DNA of 64,000 nt from Aegicerativicinus sediminis (GCF_015476115.1 NZ_CP064295.1:676001-740000); one strand, 5' to 3'. Positions 27,344 through 37,799 are shown, counted from the first letter of the stretch. Made by a program: numbers and translations. The notes: generated by a model from the sequence alone, not told the origin.

Positions 27344-27367
27344 GGACTTCCAAATTTTGGACTTTAA

Positions 27368-27390
27368 CAAAAAACGCTGCTCGACAGCGT
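27368..27390 (-). terminator. Hairpin terminator between tRNA-Gly and tRNA-Leu
   Basis: On the minus strand, stem ACGCTG / CAGCGT with a TCGAG loop is followed by a run of six T, nine bases after the tRNA-Gly gene. It has the form of an intrinsic terminator, so the two tRNAs may be separate units. It could also serve as a processing signal. Confidence 0.6.
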
Positions 27391-27398
27391 CCATGTTG

Positions 27399-27470
27399 AG
27401 CGAAAGACGGGATTTGAACCCGCGACCCTCACCTTGGCAAGGTGATGCTCTACCCCTGAGCTACTTTCGC
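27399..27470 (-). tRNA. tRNA-Gly (anticodon GCC)
   Basis: The reverse complement gives acceptor GCGAAAG/CTTTCGC, D-arm AGCTCAGGGGTAGAGC, anticodon arm CACCTTGCCAAGGTG with GCC, and T-arm CGGGTTCAAATCCCG, 72 bases with discriminator T. CCA is not encoded. Confidence 0.96.
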
Positions 27471-27567
27471 AATTGCCATTGAAACGATAGTCTCGTTTTA
27501 ATTGCGGAGGCAAATTTAAAACATTTATACGAATGTCAAAGTCTTTTTATTGAAAATTGGAGCAATT

Positions 27568-30180
27568 TTAAGCTCTTTTTTGCTTTTGAAGCATTCGCTT
27601 GATTTCATTTAGTTTCATCAAGGCTTCAACTGGGGTAAGGGTATTAATATCTGTATTGACAATTTCATCCTTAATTCGCTCCAATAAGGGATCATCTAAA
27701 TTAAAGAAACTCAACTGCATATCATCGTGTAAATTTCTTACCTTATTTGTAAGTTCTTCAGAACTATGTGATTTCTCTAATTGTTTTAAAATGCTATTTG
27801 CCCTCTTGATAACCTGTTGAGGCATCCCTGCCATTTTTGCAACATGAATACCAAAACTATGCTCGCTTCCACCAGGAACAAGTTTCCGTAAAAAGAGAAC
27901 CTTATCCTTCAATTCCTTTACCGAAACATTATAATTTTTAATGCGCTCAAAAGTTTCAGTCATTTCATTAAGCTCATGGTAATGAGTGGCGAACAAGGTT
28001 TTAGCATGAGCAGGATGTTCATGTAAATATTCGCTTATTGCCCATGCAATTGAAATTCCATCATAAGTGCTTGTACCTCTTCCTATTTCATCCAATAACA
28101 CCAAACTTCTATCCGAAATATTGTTTAAAATTGAGGCTGTTTCATTCATCTCAACCATAAAGGTAGATTCTCCCATGGAAATATTATCACTAGCGCCAAC
28201 GCGTGTAAATATTTTATCAACCACATCCATTTCAACAGTATCGGCAGGCACATAACTGCCCATTTGAGCCATTAACACTATAAGTGCCGTTTGCCGTAAA
28301 ATGGCCGACTTACCTGACATATTAGGGCCAGTAATCATAATAATTTGCTGACTTTCCCTATCTAAATAAACATCGTTAGAAATAAAGGGTTCATTATGCG
28401 GAAGCTGTTTCTCAATGACCGGATGTCTGCCCCCAACAATTTTCAAGGAATGACCTTCAATTAAAACTGGCCTTACATAATTATTCTCCTTTGCTAATTG
28501 TGCAAACCCACAGAGATTATCCAACATCGCTATTTTGGCTGCGTTGATTTGTACGCTTTCAATGTAATTTCCTAACCACTGAACCAATTCTGAAAACAAC
28601 TGTTGTTCGATAGCCTGAATTCGGTCCTCGGCTCCTAAAATTTTTGCTTCGTATTCTTTGAGTTCTTCAGTTATATAACGCTCCGCATTAACTAGGGTTT
28701 GCTTTCGCACCCATTCTGCTGGCACTTTATCCTTATGCGTATTGCGAACCTCTATATAATAACCAAATACATTATTGCTAGCAATTTTTAAGGAAGTTAT
28801 GCCAGTTCGCTCCGTTTCCCTTTGGAGCATCGCATCTAGGTATTCTTTGCTTGAAAATGCCAAAGAGCGCAATTCCTTCAACTCGGATGAAAAATCACTT
28901 GAAATCGTATTACCTTTTAGAATATTAACCGGAGCTTCCTCATTTAATGTTCCGTTAATGCGCTCGCGAACTTCCCTACATTCCAATAATTGACCACCAA
29001 TGTTTTTTAGAGATTTGGAATTTGTATTCTCTAGAAGTGATTTAATTGGAACAACTGCTTCCAGGGCATTCTTTAACATCACAACCTCACGAGGATTAAT
29101 TTTTTGGGTTGCAACTTTGGAAATAAGCCTCTCTATATCGCAAATCTGCTTTATATATGTTTGAAGTTGGTGTAATAAACTCGGTTCTTCTAAAAAATAG
29201 GAAACTACTTCGTGACGAAGATTAATTTGCTCCTTATCAATCAACGGAAATGCCATCCACCTCTTTAACAAACGCCCTCCCATAGGAGAAAGTGTTTTAT
29301 CGATAACATCTATAAGTGTTACGGCATTCAGGTTATGGGATGCGTACAATTCTAAATTCCGAATGGTAAATCGATCCATCCACACATAGGCCTCCTCGTG
29401 GATTCTTTGTAATTTGTTTATGTGCCTTAATCGACGGTGTTGTGTTTCATTCAAATAATGTAGTATCGCCCCAGCGGCAACAGTCCCATCGTATAAATCC
29501 TCAACACCAAATCCTTTCATGGTTTTAACCTGAAAATGCTTCTGCAAAATTTCTTGGCTAAAGTCTTCATGGAATACCCAGTCCTCTAAAAAAAAGGTGT
29601 GCCATTCTTCACCAAAGGTTTCTTTGAAATATTTTTTTTCAGGCTTAGGAACCAACACTTCGCTAGGCGAAAAGTTCTGCAAAAGTTTATCAATGTAATC
29701 GATAGTTCCTTGAGTTACTAAAAATTCTCCAGTGGAAATATCTAGAAAGGAAACACCTGTAAGTGTTCTGCCAAAATAAACTGCAGCTAAAAAGTTATTA
29801 GATTTTGTACTAAGTATATCATCATTTAATGCCACTCCCGGCGTTACCAATTCTGTGACACCCCTTTTAACAATAGTTTTGGTCATCTTAGGATCTTCAA
29901 GTTGATCACAAATGGCAACCCTTTGACCAGCTTTCACCAATTTAGGCAAATAAGTGTTAAGTGAATGATGTGGAAAACCAGCTAAGGCCGTTTCACTTTC
30001 ACTTCCGTTGCCACGCTTAGTTAAAACAATATCCAGAATTTTGGAAGCTTTAATTGCATCATGGCCAAAAGTTTCGTAAAAATCTCCCACCCTAAACAGC
30101 AAAAGTGCATCTGGGTACTTTGCCTTGATAGCATTGTACTGTTTCATTAAGGGTGTTTCTTTCTTGACTTTGGTTCCCAC
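27568..30180 (-). CDS. mutS: DNA mismatch repair protein MutS
   Basis: An 870-residue MutS1-type protein that recognises mismatches and small loops. The mismatch-reading motif is FYE (F34 and E36 in VGDFYETFG). The Walker A motif GPNMSGKS lies near residues 617-624, followed by the [14 protein letters not shown] Walker B region and the ATHYHEL segment. The start is GTG at 30180; an in-frame TAA lies one codon further upstream, and the next downstream ATG would remove residues before LMKQY. The gene stands alone, with a divergent SpoU methyltransferase gene 134 bases away. Confidence 0.98.
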   Translation of the reverse strand: MGTKVKKETPLMKQYNAIKAKYPDALLLFRVGDFYETFGHDAIKASKILDIVLTKRGNGSESETALAGFPHHSLNTYLPKLVKAGQRVAICDQLEDPKMTKTIVKRGVTELVTPGVALNDDILSTKSNNFLAAVYFGRTLTGVSFLDISTGEFLVTQGTIDYIDKLLQNFSPSEVLVPKPEKKYFKETFGEEWHTFFLEDWVFHEDFSQEILQKHFQVKTMKGFGVEDLYDGTVAAGAILHYLNETQHRRLRHINKLQRIHEEAYVWMDRFTIRNLELYASHNLNAVTLIDVIDKTLSPMGGRLLKRWMAFPLIDKEQINLRHEVVSYFLEEPSLLHQLQTYIKQICDIERLISKVATQKINPREVVMLKNALEAVVPIKSLLENTNSKSLKNIGGQLLECREVRERINGTLNEEAPVNILKGNTISSDFSSELKELRSLAFSSKEYLDAMLQRETERTGITSLKIASNNVFGYYIEVRNTHKDKVPAEWVRKQTLVNAERYITEELKEYEAKILGAEDRIQAIEQQLFSELVQWLGNYIESVQINAAKIAMLDNLCGFAQLAKENNYVRPVLIEGHSLKIVGGRHPVIEKQLPHNEPFISNDVYLDRESQQIIMITGPNMSGKSAILRQTALIVLMAQMGSYVPADTVEMDVVDKIFTRVGASDNISMGESTFMVEMNETASILNNISDRSLVLLDEIGRGTSTYDGISIAWAISEYLHEHPAHAKTLFATHYHELNEMTETFERIKNYNVSVKELKDKVLFLRKLVPGGSEHSFGIHVAKMAGMPQQVIKRANSILKQLEKSHSSEELTNKVRNLHDDMQLSFFNLDDPLLERIKDEIVNTDINTLTPVEALMKLNEIKRMLQKQKRA

Positions 30181-30314
30181 TTTTTAGATTTAAGTATCTT
30201 AAATTTGTCGAAATTGCAATTTCGCTAATTTAGAAAGAAACCATTGGCTTGTAAAACGATACCTCCCCAAGTTATCTACAATTATTACAGGATTTCAACA
30301 ATTTTAAATCTGCT

Positions 30315-30854
30315 ATGAGCAAAAGAAAATTAGAAAATAATGAGCTAAATAGATTAACTGTTGACGAATTCAAAGAGGCCAATAAGACACCTATTATTGT
30401 TGTTTTAGATAATATTAGGAGCCTTAATAACATAGGATCTGTTTTTAGAACTTCCGATTGTTTTTTAATCGAAAAGATCTACCTCTGCGGAATAACTGCA
30501 AAGCCCCCACACAAAGACATTAACAAAACTGCACTTGGTAGCACAGAGACCGTGGTCTGGGAATATGCATCATCTACCGTCGAACTAGTAAAACAGTTAA
30601 AAAAGGAGAATACAAAAGTTATTTCTATTGAACAGGCTGAAAATTCCATAATGTTAAATGATTTTGAATCTCAGCCAAATCAACGATACGCTCTAATTTT
30701 TGGCAACGAGGTAAAAGGTGTTTCTCAGGAGGTTGTAAATGAGTCAGACATGGTAATTGAAATTCCACAGTTTGGGAGTAAACACTCTTTCAATATTTCA
30801 GTAAGTGCCGGAATCGTAATTTGGGATTTCTACAATAAAATTTCAACCAAATAG
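30315..30854 (+). CDS. SpoU/TrmH-family RNA 2'-O-methyltransferase
   Basis: A 179-residue SPOUT methyltransferase. The three family motifs are visible: motif 1 NIGSVFR (39-45), motif 2 FGNEVKG (129-135) and motif 3 IPQFGSKHSFNISVSAG. It transfers a methyl group from S-adenosylmethionine to a ribose in tRNA or rRNA. The short length, without an L7Ae-like N-terminal domain, resembles TrmH/TrmL more than RlmB, but the target nucleotide cannot be assigned. It converges on the folK fusion gene with a 4-base gap. Confidence 0.9.
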   Translation: MSKRKLENNELNRLTVDEFKEANKTPIIVVLDNIRSLNNIGSVFRTSDCFLIEKIYLCGITAKPPHKDINKTALGSTETVVWEYASSTVELVKQLKKENTKVISIEQAENSIMLNDFESQPNQRYALIFGNEVKGVSQEVVNESDMVIEIPQFGSKHSFNISVSAGIVIWDFYNKISTK

Positions 30855-30858
30855 GGAC

Positions 30859-32007
30859 TTAATGTTGCGGTTGAACGGAAGTGTAAGATTCCTGAATTTT
30901 ATCCAAAATCTCTAGGTAATCCCTCCTAGAGGAAACAAAATCTTTATCTGAAATATCAATAATTTTTACCGGCATTTCTTGATTGTTTTTCAAAAACTGC
31001 AAATACCCTTCGTTTATTCTCTCCAGATAATCCGGCTGAATTTCCTGTTCATAATCCCGTCCTCTTTTAGCAATATTTTCTCTTAAGCGATCAGTGTTTT
31101 GATATAAATAGATATACAAATCGGGCTTAGCGATATCTTTATACATTAGGTAGAATAATTTCCTATAAAGACGAAATTCATCTTCCGCTAAAGTAACTTT
31201 CGAAAAAATTAAGGATTTAAAAATGTCATAATCACTAACAACGAACTCCTTAAACAAATCTAACTGCGCCAAATCTTCATTAATTTGCTGGTATCTATCG
31301 GCTAAAAAAGACATTTCTAAGGTAAACGCATACCGACTAGGTTCTTTATAAAACTTAGGAAGAAAAGGGTTGTCGGCAAAGCGCTCAAGAATCAATTTGG
31401 CATTGAAATCTTGTGAGATTTTTGAGGCCAAACTTGTTTTCCCTGCCCCAATATTACCTTCAATCGCCAAATAATTAAGCATTTCAAAGGAATATTTTTT
31501 TATTGGATTCTTAAGCCATTGATTTATGGGTGTAATAGGTTCCACCGTACCTAACATCTCCTTTAAAACCTTACCAGAAATTGGATGCTTAAATTCAGGA
31601 AGGATATTGGATAAGGGAAATAAAACAAAATTACGATGATCCATACCAGGATGAGGTACTTGCAAATCAATTTCGTCTATAATTTGATCATCAATAAGAA
31701 GGACATCAATATCTATGGGACGAGATTCGTAACCTAGGCTTGTCTTTGGCTTTCTACCAATCTCTTGTTCTATATGCTGTAACTTGGACAACAACTCCTG
31801 ATGATTGAGATTGTCTATTTCTACCTCAACACAGCAATTAAGAAAATCATCAGCCTCAAAACCCAATGACGGAGTTTCATAAACACGCGAAATATTCTCA
31901 ATTTTACCAACTTTTTGAAAGATCAAATTAATTGCAGTTTGCAGGAACTTCATTCGATCCCCGATATTAGATCCCAAGCCTAAGAATACGCGATTTACTG
32001 CTGTCAT
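30859..32007 (-). CDS. folK: Fused HPPK (FolK) and deoxynucleoside kinase
   Basis: A 382-residue two-domain protein. Residues 1-160 are 6-hydroxymethyl-7,8-dihydropterin pyrophosphokinase (FLGLGSNIGDR at 8-18, and SRPIDIDVLLIDD in the ATP/Mg site), a folate-synthesis enzyme. Residues 176-382 are a deoxynucleoside kinase: P-loop GNIGAGKT (184-191), the DRYQQINEDLAQ segment, and the RGRDYEQEI lid with its arginines. The latter phosphorylates deoxyadenosine/deoxyguanosine-type substrates. M176 resembles the start of a free-standing kinase, so an internal product is conceivable, although I see no clear ribosome binding site there. The frame is continuous from ATG 32007. Confidence 0.9.
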   Translation of the reverse strand: MTAVNRVFLGLGSNIGDRMKFLQTAINLIFQKVGKIENISRVYETPSLGFEADDFLNCCVEVEIDNLNHQELLSKLQHIEQEIGRKPKTSLGYESRPIDIDVLLIDDQIIDEIDLQVPHPGMDHRNFVLFPLSNILPEFKHPISGKVLKEMLGTVEPITPINQWLKNPIKKYSFEMLNYLAIEGNIGAGKTSLASKISQDFNAKLILERFADNPFLPKFYKEPSRYAFTLEMSFLADRYQQINEDLAQLDLFKEFVVSDYDIFKSLIFSKVTLAEDEFRLYRKLFYLMYKDIAKPDLYIYLYQNTDRLRENIAKRGRDYEQEIQPDYLERINEGYLQFLKNNQEMPVKIIDISDKDFVSSRRDYLEILDKIQESYTSVQPQH

Positions 32008-32045
32008 ACAGGGGTCAAATTAACTAAAAGATAATCACTTTAAGT

Positions 32046-32053
32046 TATATTTG
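32046..32053 (+). promoter_or_regulatory. -7 promoter element for the YhhQ-type gene
   Basis: TATATTTG is a perfect TAnnTTTG box 20 bases before the ATG at 32074. No TTG is seen at the usual -33 distance. Confidence 0.45.
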
Positions 32054-32073
32054 TTCGAAGTATTTATCCACAT

Positions 32074-32778
32074 ATGACCAATCCAAACCAACTAGCTGCC
32101 CATAAAACCTATTTATATTTAGCCGCATTATTCATAACTGCTTTAGTGGTATCCAATTTAATTTTTCAAAAATTTTTCTTTTGGTATCCCTTCGACCTGG
32201 AAATTTTTGGAAGTAAATTATTTGAAATATCAGTAGGTATTTTGCCCTATCCTATTACTTTTTTAATAACGGATCTTATCAGTGAGATTTATGGAAAAAA
32301 ACTCGCAAATCGAGTTGTTGTAGCTGGTATTTTTGCTTCTGCATTTTCTCTCCTAATTGTTCATACCGCCAATATTGTACCGGCCACCTCATGGTCGCCA
32401 GTTGGCGATTCATTGTTTTCGAAAGTTTTTGGAAGTACTGCAATTGCTGTATTTGCTAGTATGATGGCCTATCTATTTGCACAATTTGTCGATATCCAAA
32501 TTTACCATTTCTGGAAACGAATAACAGATGGTCGCCACCTATGGCTGAGAAATAATTTTTCTACTTTCAGTAGTCAGTTTATTGACACTTTTACTGTATT
32601 ACTGCTATTGTGCTCATTCAACAAAATAGAATGGGACCGATTTTCGGGGTTATTGGTGAGTGGATTTGCCTTTAAAGTTTGCATTGCTATAATCGACACT
32701 CCCCTTCTTTACTTGGGTGTATATTTATTAAGGAAAAAATTCAATTTAGGTAGAAACGACGAATTGTCATTAGCCTAA
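32074..32778 (+). CDS. Queuosine-precursor / VUT-family transporter (YhhQ type)
   Basis: A 234-residue integral membrane protein with about six helices. The family-typical segment PYPITFLITDLISEIYGKK lies near residues 55-75, and FVDIQIYHFWKRITDGRHLWLRNNFSTFSSQFIDT in the second half. YhhQ-type proteins import queuosine precursors (preQ0/preQ1) for tRNA modification. The family assignment is firm; the substrate is taken from characterised homologues. It is a single-gene unit with its own -7 box. Confidence 0.88.
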   Translation: MTNPNQLAAHKTYLYLAALFITALVVSNLIFQKFFFWYPFDLEIFGSKLFEISVGILPYPITFLITDLISEIYGKKLANRVVVAGIFASAFSLLIVHTANIVPATSWSPVGDSLFSKVFGSTAIAVFASMMAYLFAQFVDIQIYHFWKRITDGRHLWLRNNFSTFSSQFIDTFTVLLLLCSFNKIEWDRFSGLLVSGFAFKVCIAIIDTPLLYLGVYLLRKKFNLGRNDELSLA

Positions 32779-32907
32779 AACCTATTAAAGTTTTATTAAA
32801 TCCTTGCAATAATGGGTGCTAGAGGTTAATATTTTCCTAAATGAGTTAATTACTGCATAATCCTTGACATACCTTTTAAACGTATTTCATTAAACAACCA
32901 ATAAGAA

Positions 32908-35586
32908 ATGAAACGAGTTTTAAAAATTATAGGATCACTTTTAATAGTGATTTTAATTATATTGGCACTAGTACCATTTGTTTTTCAATCCCAAATAGAA
33001 GATGTTGTTAAGCGCTATGTCAACAATTCGGTAAATGCTCAGGTAGACTGGGATGAAGTCGACTTAAGTTTCTTCAAATCCTTTCCAAAGGCACAGGTAG
33101 ACATAAATGGATTAGTTATTCATAACAATAAACCATTTGAGGGTGAAACTCTTGCTACCGCCAAATCTATATCCTTCAGCATTCCTATAAAAGAACTACT
33201 TAAAAAGAAGGAAAATGGCGCAATGACAATTAATTCCATTAAGGTGGATGAAGCTCTATTAACATTGAAAGTGGATTCCTTTGGTAATGAAAATTTCGAT
33301 ATCGCTAAGCAGAATGATACTACTAAAACCCCGACTGAATTTGCCTATGATATTAAGGATTACCAAATTAACAACAGTGCCTTTTCATATTTAGATGAAA
33401 GCCAAAATCTTTTAATTAATATAGCGGACCTCAACCATTCCGGTAAAGGTAATTTTAGTTCCAATGCTTCAGAACTAATTACAGAAAGCCGTGCAAATGT
33501 TAGCTTTTCTATTGATAGCACAAATTATTTAGATAATAATCCTGTTAAACTGAACGCTACCATTTTAATGGATTCAGAGAATCAGCGATACACATTTAAA
33601 GAAAATAAAGGCCTTATTAACCAATTGCCTCTTACCTTCAAAGGCTATGTGCAACAATTAGAAAATGGACAAGAAATAGACATCTCGTTTGAGAATGAAG
33701 AATCTGACTTTAAATCCTTTTTGGCAATAATGCCTCAACAATATTCTAAAAATTTCAATGACGTTGAATCTACAGGTGAATTTAAGGTAGTAGGCAATAT
33801 AAAAGGCATGAGTACTGAAGAAAGAATCCCTAATATCGACATTAAAATAATGTCGGATAATGCCAGTTTCAAATATCCTAACCTTCCTAAAAAAGTTGAA
33901 AATATTAGCATGGATGTGGCTATTTTGAATACGACAGGAAACGCAGATGACACTTATATAGACATAAAAAATTTAGATTTTAAGATCGACACAGACCGCT
34001 TCCAGACCACAGCTGTATTGAAGGATTTAAGTGGAAATACTATAGTGGACGCTCACCTAAATGGTACAATCAATCTTAACAATATTTCACAAGCTTATCC
34101 AGTTGAATTCGACCAGCAATTAAGTGGAATTTTGAGGGCTAATGTCCATACTAATTTTGACATGGAGGCCATCAATCGTAATGCGTATGATCGAATTCGA
34201 AATAAAGGGACGGTATCTATAACTAACTTGGTATTTAGTCCAGATGGAGCTCCAAATCCTATTCAAATAGATAAGGCAGAAATGACCTTGAATTCTGGAA
34301 ATGTTACCCTTAACAGTTTTTCGTCAAAAACAGGGCAGAGTGACTTAAATGCAACCGGAACGATTTACAATTTAGTGGGATTTTTACTTGGAAAAAAAGG
34401 ACTACAGGGAAATTTCAATGTGAATTCCAATACCTTGAATGTTGCTGATTTGATGGTTGAGGACGAACCTAGCACGGACCCTGCAGAAACAACCAACAGT
34501 AACCAGAAAAAGGCAGGCACTAAAATTCCCGAATTCTTAACCTGCACGTTAAATGTAAATGCAAATAAGGTTATCTATGATGATCTTGTACTAAGCGATG
34601 TAAATGGGACCCTTGCTGTAAAGGACCAGCAGGCTAGCTTAACTAATGTAACTTCTAAATTATTCGACGGCATTTTGGCGGTTGCAGGAAACGTATCTAC
34701 CAAATCGGATACTCCTGTATTTAATATGAATATTGGGGCAGAAGGATTTAATGTGGAAGAATCATTCAATAATTTGAAACTGTTGCAAAATTTAGCGCCT
34801 ATTGCCAAGGCATTACATGGAAAATTAAACACTACTATTTCAATAAAGGGAAGTTTAAATGATGAATTAAGCCCAAACCTGCAAACTATTTCAGGTAGTG
34901 CCTTTGCAGAATTATTAACTGATGTAATTACCCCTGAAACCTCCAAAGTTCTACAAGAATTAGGGGGTGCTTTAAATTTCATTGATTTTACGAAATTGGA
35001 CCTTCGCGATTTTAAACTGAACTTAGATTTTTCAGATGGTCTAGTACATGTAAAACCATTCAATGTTAATTACAAGGATATAAAAATAGTAGCATCTGGC
35101 AGCCATAGTTTCGATAATACCATGGACTATAAGTTAACCTTAAATGTTCCATCTAAATATCTAGGGAGCGAGGTTAATCGCCTAATCGGTAAAATAGACA
35201 ATAACCAAGTAAACAATATTTCAATCCCAGTTACGGCCAAACTTGCTGGAACTTTTTCTAATCCAAGAGTATCAACTGATTTAAGTTCAAGCGTTTCTGA
35301 ATTAACCAAACAACTGATCGAAATTGAAAAGGAAAAAATGATTAATAAGGGAACCGACAAAATAAGAGAGTTAATCGGTACCATGGCAAAAAAGGGAGAA
35401 CAAACCGAAAAACCGATAGAAAAACCTAGAGATTCGATTATTAGAGATTCTATTCCTACAATGCCATTCCCAACAGACACAACCTCAACCACAATTAAAA
35501 AAGCTGCGGAGAAAAGTGTTAAGGATGTCTTAGGAGGATTGATTAAATCTCGAAAAACAGTTAAAGACTCAACAAGTAAGAATTAA
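32908..35586 (+). CDS. AsmA-family membrane protein
   Basis: An 892-residue protein with one N-terminal membrane anchor (about 5-25) followed by AsmA-like repeats (DVDLSFFKSFPKAQVDINGLVIHN) and a C-terminal AsmA_2-type region (KGSLNDELSPNLQTISGSAFAELLTD onwards). The last 90 residues are charged, low-complexity sequence. AsmA proteins belong to the repeating beta-groove superfamily and are linked to phospholipid transport and outer-membrane integrity. The gene is alone and ends at a strong hairpin terminator. Confidence 0.88.
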   Translation: MKRVLKIIGSLLIVILIILALVPFVFQSQIEDVVKRYVNNSVNAQVDWDEVDLSFFKSFPKAQVDINGLVIHNNKPFEGETLATAKSISFSIPIKELLKKKENGAMTINSIKVDEALLTLKVDSFGNENFDIAKQNDTTKTPTEFAYDIKDYQINNSAFSYLDESQNLLINIADLNHSGKGNFSSNASELITESRANVSFSIDSTNYLDNNPVKLNATILMDSENQRYTFKENKGLINQLPLTFKGYVQQLENGQEIDISFENEESDFKSFLAIMPQQYSKNFNDVESTGEFKVVGNIKGMSTEERIPNIDIKIMSDNASFKYPNLPKKVENISMDVAILNTTGNADDTYIDIKNLDFKIDTDRFQTTAVLKDLSGNTIVDAHLNGTINLNNISQAYPVEFDQQLSGILRANVHTNFDMEAINRNAYDRIRNKGTVSITNLVFSPDGAPNPIQIDKAEMTLNSGNVTLNSFSSKTGQSDLNATGTIYNLVGFLLGKKGLQGNFNVNSNTLNVADLMVEDEPSTDPAETTNSNQKKAGTKIPEFLTCTLNVNANKVIYDDLVLSDVNGTLAVKDQQASLTNVTSKLFDGILAVAGNVSTKSDTPVFNMNIGAEGFNVEESFNNLKLLQNLAPIAKALHGKLNTTISIKGSLNDELSPNLQTISGSAFAELLTDVITPETSKVLQELGGALNFIDFTKLDLRDFKLNLDFSDGLVHVKPFNVNYKDIKIVASGSHSFDNTMDYKLTLNVPSKYLGSEVNRLIGKIDNNQVNNISIPVTAKLAGTFSNPRVSTDLSSSVSELTKQLIEIEKEKMINKGTDKIRELIGTMAKKGEQTEKPIEKPRDSIIRDSIPTMPFPTDTTSTTIKKAAEKSVKDVLGGLIKSRKTVKDSTSKN

Positions 35587-35605
35587 ACATACTTATTAAC
35601 CCTGC

Positions 35606-35646
35606 AGCCCAAATTCTCTAAAAAATTAAAGAATTTGGGCTTTTTT
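35606..35646 (+). terminator. Terminator after the AsmA gene
   Basis: An 11-base perfect stem (AGCCCAAATTC / GAATTTGGGCT) with a 14-base loop is followed by a T run, 20 bases after the AsmA stop. Confidence 0.85.
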
Positions 35647-35761
35647 GTGCCAAAACGGGAGATTTATTGTGCTTTTTCTAAAAGAATTGCTAATTGATTT
35701 GCTTTTTTCAAAAAAAAGACTATTATGTATTCTTGTAGTATTCACAGAGAAATATAAATAT

Positions 35762-36625
35762 ATGAGGCAATTAAAAATCACGAAACAAGTTACCAACCGA
35801 GAATCTAAATCGCTAGACAAATATCTTCAAGACATTAGCAAGATTCCAATGATTACCGCAGACGAGGAGGTAGAATTAGCACAAAGGATAAAAAAAGGTG
35901 ATCAGAGAGCTTTAGAAAAACTCACAACGGCTAACTTAAGATTTGTGGTTTCCGTAGCCAAGCAATATCAAAATCAAGGTTTAAAGCTGCCCGATTTAAT
36001 CAATGAAGGTAATGCAGGATTAGTGAAAGCGGCTAAACGTTTTGATGAAACACGTGGTTTCAAATTTATCTCTTATGCCGTTTGGTGGATTCGCCAGGCA
36101 ATTTTACAAGCATTGGCAGAGCAGGCTCGTGTTGTTAGACTTCCCTTAAATAAAATTGGAAGTATTAACAAGATAAACAAGGCTTTCTCCTATTTAGAGC
36201 AGGTAAATGAGCGTCCGCCAAGTGCAGAAGAATTGGCTCGTGAGCTCGACATGACTGTAAGTGACGTTAAACAATCTCTTAAAAACTCAGGACGACATGT
36301 ATCAATGGATGCACCATTAAAGGAAGGTGAAACATCTAATCTCTATGACGTTATTAAATCTGGAGAATCTCCGAAACCAGATAAAATTTTAATTAAAGAA
36401 TCCTTGAGCATGGAAATTGAAAGAGCCTTGGATACCCTAAGCGAAAAGGAAGGAGACGTAATCAGAATGAATTTTGGCTTAAACAACCAACCACCAATGA
36501 CCCTCGATGAAATTGGCAAGACTTTTGATCTCACCAGAGAGCGTGTCCGACAAATTAGAGAGAAAGGTATTAGACGCCTGAGACACACCACAAAAAGTAG
36601 AATTTTAAAGACCTATTTAGGTTAA
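35762..36625 (+). CDS. rpoD: Primary RNA polymerase sigma factor
   Basis: A 287-residue sigma-70 factor from the ATG at 35762 ([17 protein letters not shown]). The longer open frame to 35645 begins inside the preceding terminator and is not used. Region 1.2 ([23 protein letters not shown]), 2.4 ([16 protein letters not shown]), 3 and 4.2 ([19 protein letters not shown]) are complete. Region 1.1 is absent, as usual for the Bacteroidota housekeeping sigma factor that reads TAnnTTTG promoters. It is followed by rpsU 28 bases later, probably in the same transcript. Confidence 0.96.
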   Translation: MRQLKITKQVTNRESKSLDKYLQDISKIPMITADEEVELAQRIKKGDQRALEKLTTANLRFVVSVAKQYQNQGLKLPDLINEGNAGLVKAAKRFDETRGFKFISYAVWWIRQAILQALAEQARVVRLPLNKIGSINKINKAFSYLEQVNERPPSAEELARELDMTVSDVKQSLKNSGRHVSMDAPLKEGETSNLYDVIKSGESPKPDKILIKESLSMEIERALDTLSEKEGDVIRMNFGLNNQPPMTLDEIGKTFDLTRERVRQIREKGIRRLRHTTKSRILKTYLG

Positions 36626-36653
36626 TTATTAATAAAAAAGGAAGGAATATTTA

Positions 36654-36848
36654 ATGTTAAAAATTATTGTTAAAGACGGTGAAAGTATTGAAAGAGCCCT
36701 AAAAAGGTATAAGAGAAAACATCGCAATGTTAAAGTGATGCAGAATCTTAGGGAAAACCAACACTTCACCAAAAAATCTGTTAAACGAAGAAGAGAAATT
36801 CAAAAGGCCGCTTACATACAAGGTTTGCGGGATGACGAAAATCTATAA
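36654..36848 (+). CDS. rpsU: 30S ribosomal protein S21
   Basis: A 64-residue basic protein with the S21 pattern (IVKDGESIERALKRYKRK and the C-terminal KKSVKRRREIQKA). It joins the 30S platform near the anti-Shine-Dalgarno region. The upstream AAGGAAGGA stretch is a comparatively purine-rich leader. A bidirectional terminator follows. Confidence 0.97.
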   Translation: MLKIIVKDGESIERALKRYKRKHRNVKVMQNLRENQHFTKKSVKRRREIQKAAYIQGLRDDENL

Positions 36849-36854
36849 ACATAT

Positions 36855-36881
36855 AAAAGGCTCGCGCAAAGCGGGCCTTTT
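36855..36881. terminator. Bidirectional terminator between rpsU and the DUF2797 gene
   Basis: An 11-base stem (AAAAGGCTCGC / GCGGGCCTTTT, one G-T pair) with a GCAAA loop lies between the converging genes and touches the DUF2797 stop codon. Confidence 0.8.
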
Positions 36882-37674
36882 AGTTTATTTCTATTGAAAC
36901 ATATAGTCCTTCGGACGAGCGCACATTAAAAACTGTATTATCTTCGAAGATTAGATATTGCCCTTTTATCCCCATTAATTTGCCTTTGAATTGTTGAGAC
37001 TTCTCCAGGTTTAAAGAATTTAATTTAGTGGGATATCTCAAAACAGGGAAATGGATATTTGTTTCAGAATTGTTAGAAATGAAATAACTTTTTACCTCCT
37101 CTGGAATATATTTCTCCAAATTATCGCGCCACTCAACCAAATTTTCATCTTTAATTTCATTTTTTAGCATTGTCCTCCAATTGGTTTTGTCACTTACATG
37201 ATCTTTTAAGGCTACTTCGGTAATTCCAGCCAAATATCTATTAGGAACTTCAACAATTTCAATTGCTTCATGCGCACCTTGATCGATCCATCTGGTTGGT
37301 ACTTGACTGCGCCTAGTGACACCAACTTTTACATTACTTGAGTTTGCCAGGTACACTATGTGAGGCTGAAGTTGAACTTTCTTTTCATACTCAAGATCTC
37401 GATCCTCCTGACCCAAATGTGCTTTACTCAATTCTGGTTTCATAATCCATTCCGCAGCCTGTGGAATCTCAAAAAAGCAACTTCTGCAATAACCTTGACG
37501 ATAAATAGGTTTATCTAATCCACAATTTAGACACTGATAATGCAAAAATCTAAACTCCATTTCCTTTTCCAAAACCTGATTTAAATTGATAAAATCAGAC
37601 TCAAAAATCAAATAATAATTGATCGGATCGGTAAATTCAGTTTCCATTTTCCGAAGAACACCTTCATATTTCAT
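36880..37674 (-). CDS. DUF2797 zinc-ribbon protein
   Basis: A 264-residue protein matching the DUF2797 family. A four-cysteine zinc ribbon is seen in the first third (CLNCG then CRSC), followed by the conserved block HIVYLANSSNVKVGVTRRSQVPTRWIDQGA, which resembles the active-site layout of GIY-YIG-like domains. The function is unknown. The gene is alone and converges on rpsU across a shared terminator. Confidence 0.85.
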   Translation of the reverse strand: MKYEGVLRKMETEFTDPINYYLIFESDFINLNQVLEKEMEFRFLHYQCLNCGLDKPIYRQGYCRSCFFEIPQAAEWIMKPELSKAHLGQEDRDLEYEKKVQLQPHIVYLANSSNVKVGVTRRSQVPTRWIDQGAHEAIEIVEVPNRYLAGITEVALKDHVSDKTNWRTMLKNEIKDENLVEWRDNLEKYIPEEVKSYFISNNSETNIHFPVLRYPTKLNSLNLEKSQQFKGKLMGIKGQYLIFEDNTVFNVRSSEGLYVSIEIN

Positions 37675-37799
37675 CCTGCAAGAATTTTGTATGTAATTTG
37701 AAAGGTTAAAAATACAACTATCAATAATAGTGTATTCGCCTTTGCAGAATTTTCAAAGGAAAAAAAATTAGTATTTTTAATTTTCAAAGAACTAGGTCC

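Noticed and set aside
29695-29708. TGTAATCGATAG-like half-operator inside mutS
   Set aside because: Lies within a housekeeping coding region away from any start and matches only part of the motif.
32860-32880. TTGACA-like element before the AsmA gene
   Set aside because: It resembles a proteobacterial -35 box, which the Bacteroidota sigma factor does not use, and no TAnnTTTG box follows at the right distance.
34575-35063. 162-codon open frame opposite the AsmA gene
   Set aside because: Shadow of the long AsmA reading frame; no protein-like features.
35645-35761. N-terminal extension of the sigma factor
   Set aside because: The extra codons begin in the terminator of the AsmA gene and do not resemble region 1.1; the ATG at 35762 gives the usual length.
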